Source of the DNA: Panaeolus papilionaceus | Lineage: Eukaryota > Basidiomycota > Agaricomycetes > Agaricales | Reading direction: 5' to 3' | DNA length: 49,983 nt | NCBI GenBank assembly: GCA_015501605.1 | Contig: JADNRZ010000058.1 | Location: 1 to 49,983 of the forward strand | Shown: piece by piece, positions 43,249-49,983 of the stretch | Layout of the letters: every line of letters begins with the position of its first letter | Position numbering within the stretch: the first letter of the stretch is position 1 | Translations under genes and position numbers: made by a program | The notes under the pieces: model-generated | The model's database searches: none | What the model saw: only the letters and a program-made list of their open reading frames with translations | Told to the model about the DNA's origin: nothing

Positions 43249-44180
43249 GGAATGTCCACTCCCCAATTAAGTTGGGTATATACTACGGCAGGCACAAGGC
43301 AAGCCTGAAGGGTGAGCAGTGTCGTAGGGCAAGATATCAAAGCTGATTGTGCAGCGATAAAGACATATCCCACCAAAGCAGGTGTCCGTTAAGTGTGGCG
43401 ATCCACGTGTCATTGGTGTTAACGCACCTTGACGCAGTTGCCGATCATGAAGAGAGGGTGAGCCCAAGGGGGCACCTACTGGCCAAAGCCCTTGAGTTAC
43501 CTCACAGACGAACTGCATTGGCAACGGGCAGCTAAACTCTAGTCTGCATACACACTGAAGCATGCTCCCTGACCACTGGTTATAACACCTAAGCTCCCAG
43601 CATGCAAGGGCACCGTCGCTGGCATCCAATTAAGGACCACGTGGGTGACAAACCATCGTCTCGGCCGCACGGGCTGTTGGGACCCCAACAAGCGCCCATC
43701 TTCAGCACATCATCCTATGCCCACGTCCTCCCAAGGGCGGTCGGGGCATATAGTGGAGAAGGAGAATGCGCAGGGGTGCGCGTTCAAGAAACAGTTTAAC
43801 TCCCAAGTGTCCCAGGGATAACTGCAATGTGCCTTGAATTTCTTACAACGGCACAAGATGTGTGAGTGCCACCCAAAGCATCCACAGACACACCGGGGGG
43901 CTGGGAGGTTGAATTGCATATGATGATAGTATTCACTGATGGGAGTGTGGCCTGTTATACAATGAACTGTGCAAGCAGTCAAAGACAGAGGACCTGCTTC
44001 GAACGCCAGTAACCAAGACCCACCCTTCTTAGTAGTGGGCTTGAGGAGACAGCCATGCACGTTGTGCAGGGGCATAAACTGCTTGCCCCTGTAGGATTGA
44101 TCTGAGAACTGCGCATCCCAGAGTGAGAGTGCCTCGTGATCTGCAAAATCACGGAGCCATGTAAGCGTCGTGCGCAGTTG
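43249..44180 (-). pseudogene. LINE C (part 2): 3' untranslated region and end of ORF2
   Basis: Homologous to LINE D 44280-45200. Coding part about 44175-43710: LTWLRDFADHEALSLWDAQF, TTKKGGSWLLAFEAG, CTVHCITGHTP and the Cys/His motif CVCGCFGWHSHILCRCKKF. It is strongly CpG-depleted against D and ends at the T run of LINE D, so its 5' part is missing. Confidence 0.8.
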
Positions 44181-46368
44181 TTTTTTTTTTTTTTTTTTTT
44201 TTTGGTTCAACAATTTATATACCGGTGCGCGGCTGGCAGTCCGGTCGGATCACGGTAAATACAAACGAAGTACGAATACTAGGAATGACTACTCCCAAAT
44301 TAAGTTGGGTATATACCACGGCAGACTAAACGAATGCAAGCGCGAAGCGCAAGCAAAGTACGTGGGGCAAGATATCAAAGCCGATTGCACGGCAAATAAG
44401 CCTCTCCCTCCGAAGAAGGCGGCAGTCCAAAGTGATCAACCGAGCGTCGTCAGGTTAACGCCCTCGACCCGGTTGTCAAACAGAAGTGGTGGTGCCCCGA
44501 AGGGGCGCCTACTACTCGAAGCCCTTGGTTACCCATGGACGGGCACCAGGCGGCTAAACTCTATCCCGCGTACGCACCGAAGTGCGCTCCCCGACCACTG
44601 GTTGTAACGCCGAAGCTTCCAGCACGCAAGGGCCCCGTCGCTGGCATCCAATTAAGGACCGCTCAGGGGACGGGCCATCGTCTCGGCCTCCTGAATGTTC
44701 GGGACCCCAACAACCACCCCACTTCAGGTCTTTATCCGACGCCCTCCTCCTCCCGAGGGCGGGAAGGGCGTATAGCGGCAAAGGAGAACGCGAGTGGGTT
44801 CGCGTTCAAGTATTTGTAGAGCTCGCATGTATCCCATGGGTGCCCGCGATAGTGCTTGTACTTCCGGCAGGAGCACAAGATATGAGAGCGCGTCCCGAAG
44901 CGCCCGCAGGCGCAGCGAGGAGCGGGGAGGTTGAATTGCATACAGTGATAGTATTCACCGATGGGAGCGTGGCCCGTAATACAACGGACTGCGCGTGCGG
45001 TCAAGGACGGAGGGCCGGCCTCGAACGCGGATAACCAAGACCCACCCTTCTTCGTGGTGGGCTTGAGTAGACGGTCATGCTTGTCGTGGAGGGGCATAAA
45101 ATGCCTGCCTCTGTATGAAGCATCTGAGAACTTTGCTTCCCAGAGTTGAAGTGCCTCGCGATCTGCGAAGTCGCGGAGCCAGTCTAGCGTCGTGAGGGGG
45201 CGAGCCCCCCACGCGAACACTGGGGAGAGATGTGACCATCTCGTGAGCGGTCCCCTGTGGACCCCAGCGAAGCTGGGAGGGGACGTGTACAAAAAGTACG
45301 CGCCGGTTGGCTGCCGCAGGCAGCCAAGCGGCTAGAGCGCGCACGATGGCCAGGCTGTGTTCCTGGCCACCGTGCTCCGTGCAATCGGTCGCTAGCCTGA
45401 TAGCAGGCATGCAATCCGAGAATACATACACGCGCTCGCACCTTGGGAAGGTGATAGCCTTACACAAGGCGAGCCGTATAGCAGCGAGTTCCGCCGAGAC
45501 GGAAGTAGAGCGTCCCGCCGGACGGCAGGTGCGCCATGGGTCATCGACCGATGGCTCGAGTCCTTCCACAGGATCTACAGCATACACAAGTGCACTTACT
45601 GCAGCCTGGAAGTGGTCATATTGTGGGACGGACGCATCGCCAGCCGCCACGAATGAACCGGGTGTATCAGCAGCCTCAGCCATAAGCTGGACCAACTGAT
45701 CCGCCCTCGACGGCCACTCCCCGCCGTCAGGTGGAGGAGTGGGCGGGGGCGGGAGGGTCTCATTGACGTCAACCTGGTGGGGGAAATGTTCAGTGAGTCG
45801 ATTGCCAGGCCTGGACTCATCGGGCAGAAGCTCAATGGGCTCAGTCAGTTGGGGGAGTCTCGAGATGATCTCCATAACGGCCCCAGAGGTCTTCGTCCTT
45901 TCGGACTCGGACATACGGGCAAAGGACCGAGCATGCAGCGGAGCTGCATGCGAGTTCTGTTCGTCCAGGAACCCCTGAAGGGGGTGACTGGACGCAAGCG
46001 TCCTGACACGCCAGGTGGAGCGGTCAGTCAGACGACGAAGGAGTAGCGGGATTGGAAGGAGGCCCGCAAGGGCCTCCGCTCCACCTACGGGAGTGGTCTT
46101 AAACGCACCCGTGATCCATAGAGCAGCCTTACGCTGCATTCCGTTAAACATTTTCAGGAGTTCCTTGTTACGGGACCCTCTGAAGAACCAAAGCCTGTGC
46201 CTGTACGTTGCGATCGGAAGAACGCATGTGCGATACAGAAGCCGACGTTGAACCGGGGACAGTCCCTGGAGCGAGTTGCCAAGCATCCCCATGGCCTTGA
46301 CCGTGGTGAGTGCTTTTGTGGTGTAGTAGCGTACGTGCTCCCTAAAGGTGAGCCCGAGTTCGAGTCCA
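44181..46368 (-). mobile_element. LINE D, 5'-truncated
   Basis: T23 (44181-44203, the poly(A) tail), a 3' untranslated region of about 530 bp, then coding sequence on the minus strand up to 46368 where it meets LINE F. GC- and CpG-rich, unlike C, so younger or unmethylated. The 5' half (ORF1, endonuclease, RT fingers and palm) is absent. Confidence 0.85.
44732..46368 (-). pseudogene. LINE D ORF2 C-terminal half: RT thumb, RNase H, Cys/His tail
   Basis: Starts at LTFREHVRYYTTKALTTVK and continues through the RT thumb (AALWITGAFKTTPVGGAEALAGLLPIP is the longest recognisable block, in pieces). RNase H has AAGDASVPQ, SAELAAIRLAL, VYVFSDCMPA and VHVPSQLRWG. The frame shifts by one near 45200-45290 to WLRDFADREALQLWEAKF, TKKGGSWLSAFEAG, VRCITGHAPIGEYYHC and CACGRFGTRSHILCSCRKY, stopping at 44732. 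It is about 60% identical by eye to the LINE at 17.8-19.1 kb, so a different subfamily. The catalytic RT box is missing by truncation. Confidence 0.8.
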
Positions 46369-47002
46369 TTGAACATGGTGTCTTCCACCCCAACCAACTC
46401 GGCGGCATTCGTCAACGCTCAACCGAGGATGCAGGGCTTATCTTGACGCACTTGGTGCGCGCAGGATGGGCCAGGGGCCTGAAAACAAGTGTTGTGGCTT
46501 TTGACATCGCACAGTTCTTCCCCTCTCTCAACCACACCGTGTTGTTGGCTACCCTTAGGAAGCAAGGCTTCTCCGCGCGAGTGGTCGATTTCTTCGCTTC
46601 TTACCTTGTTGGACGCTCCACCAGCTATGCATGGAACTCCTTCGTCTCTGAACCACGTCCTGCGGACGTAGGGGTTGGCCAGGGCTCTGCTCTATCACCA
46701 GTCCTTTCAGCTCTCTACATCGCGCCACTCATGAAGCTGTACGAGCTCTGGACGACTCACTTTGAGTCCACCCTCCTCTCATTTGTTGATGATGGCACCA
46801 TCCTCGTCCAATCCCCCTCCCTCGATCGTAACAACGAAGTCCTTAGGGACGCGTATGCGGTCATCTATGCGCTTTTCACCGCCTTTGCCCTCGTTCTTGA
46901 ACATGACAAGTCTGAGCTCTTCCACTTCTCTCGTGCACGCGACAAGTACAACCCACCGCTGGATCTAGGCTTCGCTCCCTACACTGGCAACACTCCCCTC
47001 AC
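46364..47002 (+). pseudogene. LINE F fragment: RT palm region
   Basis: Reads FESIEHGVFHPNQLGGIRQR, FDIAQFFPSLNH, GVGQGSALSPVL and the FVDDGTIL catalytic box, open throughout. Nearly identical (about 95% by eye) to 17117-17755 and colinear with it, so it belongs to that LINE subfamily. Both ends are abrupt: the left meets LINE D in opposite orientation, the right meets the start of LINE E. Unlike the 17-kb copy it has no stop at the SYAWNSF site. Confidence 0.85.
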
Positions 47003-47089
47003 TGGACGCTTCTTGACCCTGAACCACCACCTTCCTATTTGGGCTTACACTCAACAACTCGTATCTACAACTGCTAAACATCGAGCTCA

Positions 47090-49040
47090 ATGTCAAAGGA
47101 GGGGACGCCTCGTGCGTCCAGTTCGTTAGGAGGGCAACGGCCTACAAGCCCTGTCTTCCGCCCACAAATAACTTCATCGGCACTATCGTTGCCACCAGCA
47201 GGGGGAGGCTCCGCGCCTTCTTCAGATCTTGGGGGGTATTCTGCCCCCGGGGCTCGTTCTTCGTCCCCTACACCAACAGCACGCTCCGCTCCCCCCAAGG
47301 GTGAGGCGAAGAAGCGTTACACCACCCCCGTTCCAGGAGGAAATCTATCGGACCGTCGCAGCGAAGGAGGAGAGAGCTGGACAACCGTCGCCAGGAAGAG
47401 CAGACGCTCTGCTGCTTCCCAACAATCTTACTCGAGGCATTCGTCGGTTCCCTTCGAAGCAGCTGGTACGAAGGAGGAGGCCAGTGGGGATCTGAAGGCT
47501 GCTATTCGCAGTGTGAGGGAGATACGGCACTGGATGGAGAACGGTGCCAACCCGTCCGTGTTCGCTAACCAAGCGGATACAAACCTCTTCGCCCACGAGC
47601 TTCTCGAGCTCGTCGAGCGAGTGTCCAGGTCTACCTGGGCAGCAGTTCAGCCCACCGGCGAGCAAGGCGCGCTGGTGGACGCCCTATTCGATGTCCTCAA
47701 CGAGTCTATGACAAGGTTGAAGGGGACATCACAATCAGGCAGCCCCTCGTTGAGGGCTTGCTCCCCCCCTCCAGCCCACCTCCCGAGATGGAGATGGACG
47801 AGGAGTACGACGCAGAGGTACAGCAGGCGATCGCCGCCGACCTCGACACAACCCCACAGGTCCAGGGCACAGCGCACGGACCACCCGTGGGAGACCCGGC
47901 CTCCACTACCCGAAAGTCGTCGTCTTTCGGGAAGCGGAAAGCCACGGGATCCGTCCCGACATCCTCCGCTCCTGTCCATCCGAAGATACGGAAATGACAG
48001 GAACGGCCCCCAAGAAGCCGAAAGTTCCCGTAGCCGGGACCTTTCGGAGGCCCTCTGGGCCTCCCCCCCAAGTGAACCGTCAGACGAAACCCAAACCGTC
48101 TTTCGCTGCGGTCGCTAAGCGCTCAACCGTCCCTGGTTGGAAAGCGCCACAGCCGGGCATGTCCAATGCTCGTGTACAATTCCCGCCCCAGGCCTACCCC
48201 TCCCAGGTAGCCGGGCCTTCGACGAGCAGGGGCAAACCCAAGAATGCCTCTACTCCGTCTTATGTTGTTAAGGGCCCGTCTCGTCGACAGGTCCTCATTA
48301 CTTTTACGGCGCGATCTCTACCTCCGGTAGACATCGAGCGCCTTTATCAGGAGGTGAATACGGTACTGGCTCGCGCTGGTGCCGTTATTCGCGCTCTCTC
48401 GTGCGGCCCCGCGTTCAATGGGTACACCGTCGAGACGACTCACGTCGCATCGGAGAGGGATATCGCCCTCATCTGGTCCGTCGCGAAGAAATTCTTCCCA
48501 GAGACGCAAGGACCGCTCTCCCCGCAGGTACCCTGCCCGCCTCGACGTCGTACCTTAAGATGGTGACGTCCCGGTATTTTCCTCCCTGACAACTGGCGTC
48601 AGGATCACCGAAGAGGACGTGAAGCGCGCGATCTCCGCGTCGCGCTCATGTCCTCCTTCGCTCTGCGCACTAAACCGCGCATTATTCGCAACTCCAAGAT
48701 GGCCGCCACCGCGACCGTCTACTTTGATCTATGGGATACCCAGCAGGGTGCCCGAGCTAAGACGCTCATCGGGAGGTCCATAATGATTTGTGGACACTCC
48801 TGCTCCATTCAGGCGGCTTCGGCCAACCGTGGTGTCCCCTGTTGCCCTAAGTGCTTCAGGTGGGGCCACGACATTAAGCACTGTCGGGCTCGAGGCCAGA
48901 CGTGCCCTATCTGCGGTGGGCCCCATACTAGGGACCAGCACCGATCGCTCGCAGGGTGTTGCCGAGGCAACCCCAACTCTAACCCACCCGTCCCCCCGAC
49001 TCCGTCGGGGGAGGCGTGCCCTCATCGTTCCCTGCGTTAA
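47090..49040 (+). pseudogene. LINE E ORF1 (nucleic-acid-binding protein), frame-interrupted
   Basis: Starts MSKEGTPRASSSLGGQ, Ser/Pro-rich, then GESWTTVARKSRRS and a helical part (LKAAIRSVREIRHWMENG, HELLELVERVSR) to about 47715. It continues in other frames: EMEMDEEYDAEVQQAIAADL (47787), KPSFAAVAKRSTVPGWK and RQVLITFTARSLPPVDIERL (48090-48350), and finally TKPRIIRNSKMAATATVYFD with knuckles CPKCFRWGHDIKHC and CPICGGPHTRDQH (48840-48950). The frame changes near 47720, 48000 and 48560-48650 are needed for one protein. The knuckles and basic regions suit RNA binding. Frame changes may be mutations or assembly errors. Confidence 0.7.
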
Positions 49041-49183
49041 CTGCAAAGGGACCACGCGGCGGATGCCCGCAACTGCCCGTTCTGGCGTAACCGGTTCGAC
49101 GAGAACTGGTATGTTAGGGCGTATGCTAAGGTGAGTAGCCGACATGGCACTGCACCCAAAATCTCACACAATCGTTCTTAGAA

Positions 49184-49983
49184 ATGAGTCAAACCAAATC
49201 TAAGGACATTAGTGTATATTCGCAGAATGTTTGTAAAAATTATGAACATATGAATTTGTTACTGGATCGCATGCAAACCGTGTACGATCTTTTGTTCATC
49301 CAAGAGCCCCCGTGGCGTGTGATTCGCACAGCGCCGTCCACCTCTAACAAGGAGGGCGACGATGTGGAAGGACCTCCGGTCCATCCCAACTGGTTGCTCT
49401 TCGCTGATGCGAAGAGCGCTGACGGTCAACCCCCCGTGTGATAATGTACGTGGCCGCAGCCTCGTGCGTTATCGCCCTGCACTCCGTCCGGATATCGTTA
49501 AACACCGTGACATTCAGCTACTCTCGCTCTTTGGGGAGCGAGAAGTTTTCAATTCCTAACGTCTACTCGACAGTGGCGGAAGCGCTACGCGCTTCCTCCA
49601 CGACCATCTCGATGATCTCCCCCCTCTTGTGTATATGGGGGGCGACTTCAACTGTCGCTCTCACGTCTGGGACCCAGACGTCGAAGGGCATAACTCCCGC
49701 GCTGTCCAGATCCAGGAGATCGCGGCCGAGACGGGGTTGCTGTGGGCGGAACCGGTTAATCCGGGACCCACCCACATCCCCTTTCAGGCAGATCTTTCGC
49801 CCACGGTGATCGATCTGTCTTTCTCAAGGCGGAGTTCTCTCTGTCCCACGCGCCGAAGCGCGACAGATCCTGGCAAGGTGTCAGCGATCACATCCCCTGG
49901 GATGCACTCTCCCTTGCTCGGAGGAGCCTTCGGCTCCTCCTCGCAAGTCTATCAAGCCTAATTCGGACACGGAGAAGGCTTTC
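49184..49983 (+). pseudogene. LINE E ORF2, endonuclease domain (partial)
   Basis: From ATG at 49184: VYSQNVCKNYEHM and LLFIQEPPW, the first motifs of LINE apurinic-like endonucleases (Asn and Glu metal/catalytic residues). A TGA at 49439 ends this frame; a one-base change continues it (LRPDIVKHRDIQLLSLFG), and YMGGDFNCRSHVWDP (about 49635) gives the GGDFN motif. The rest runs off the window. It would nick target DNA for target-primed reverse transcription. Confidence 0.7.

Larger units (their letters stand above)
47003..49983 (+). mobile_element. LINE E, 5' part (continues beyond the window)
   Basis: Begins at the F junction with a leader of about 87 bp and carries ORF1 and the endonuclease start of ORF2. 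GC-rich with many CpG. Having its 5' end present suggests a nearly full-length insertion into LINE F. Confidence 0.7.

Noticed and set aside
44204..44731. Short plus-strand frames in the LINE D 3' region as genes
   Set aside because: They lie antisense in the 3' untranslated region, and LINE C's homologous stretch does not keep them.
45075..46415. Start codon of the long minus-strand LINE D frame at 46415
   Set aside because: The first residues are antisense to LINE F; real LINE D coding sequence starts at about 46368.

Overview
The window is fungal genomic DNA, most likely from a mushroom-forming basidiomycete (Agaricomycetes). The evidence is short 44-57 bp introns, a KDZ (Kyakuja-Dileera-Zisupton) transposase with its Cys cluster, a chromodomain Ty3/gypsy family, RNase H-bearing LINEs, and a KDZ-linked hypothetical gene whose C-terminus resembles a large agaric protein family. 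The species cannot be told. Almost nothing here is ordinary single-copy sequence: the window is a stack of transposons inserted into transposons. No tRNA, rRNA or CRISPR array was seen.

Layout. (1) 1-11436: an old, CpG-poor gypsy element B (+) split by a young, nearly identical-LTR element A (-, 386-8269, TSD GAACA). (2) 11437-13449: a dispersed repeat remnant, a 1.03-kb MITE-like element with CCCAGGT ends full of TGTGAC motifs, and AT-rich debris including an LTR relic. (3) 13450-19510: a LINE (+) with a large internal deletion, split by a 2.2-kb foldback element (14061-16258). (4) 19511-20265: sequence with little recognisable content. (5) 20266-44180: the 3' part of an old LINE C (-), split by a 22.9-kb TIR-bounded KDZ transposon (20374-43248). 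The KDZ element carries a decayed transposase (-), a small basic-region gene (+), an acidic gene (-) and a multi-exon gene (+). (6) The multi-exon gene is split by young gypsy element C (28161-40011, TSD CAACA), and element C's pol is split by a 3.96-kb foldback element (31019-34977). (7) 44181-49983: a mosaic of LINE pieces: D (-), F (+) and E (+, leaves the window).

How it fits together. Five insertions can be placed by target duplications, and in three of them removing the insert restores an open frame in the host, so nesting order is well supported: LINE C < KDZ element < gypsy C < foldback; B < A; LINE 13.4-19.5 kb < foldback 14.1 kb. The gypsy family has LTR (560 bp), a self-priming PBS like Tf1/sushi, gag, pol in the -1 frame with a terminal chromodomain, and a third gene after pol coding for a second protein with two CCHC zinc knuckles. 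Old copies (B, LINE C, KDZ) show CpG loss, and four stops in the KDZ transposase are TGA, three of them at positions where Arg (CGA) is expected. This points to cytosine methylation of repeats.

Most interesting: the 3' zinc-knuckle gene of the gypsy family, the four-gene KDZ element, and two foldback elements that share termini (SACTHGT...ACCA), 7-bp duplications and arms with tandem repeats, and so may be one unclassified family.
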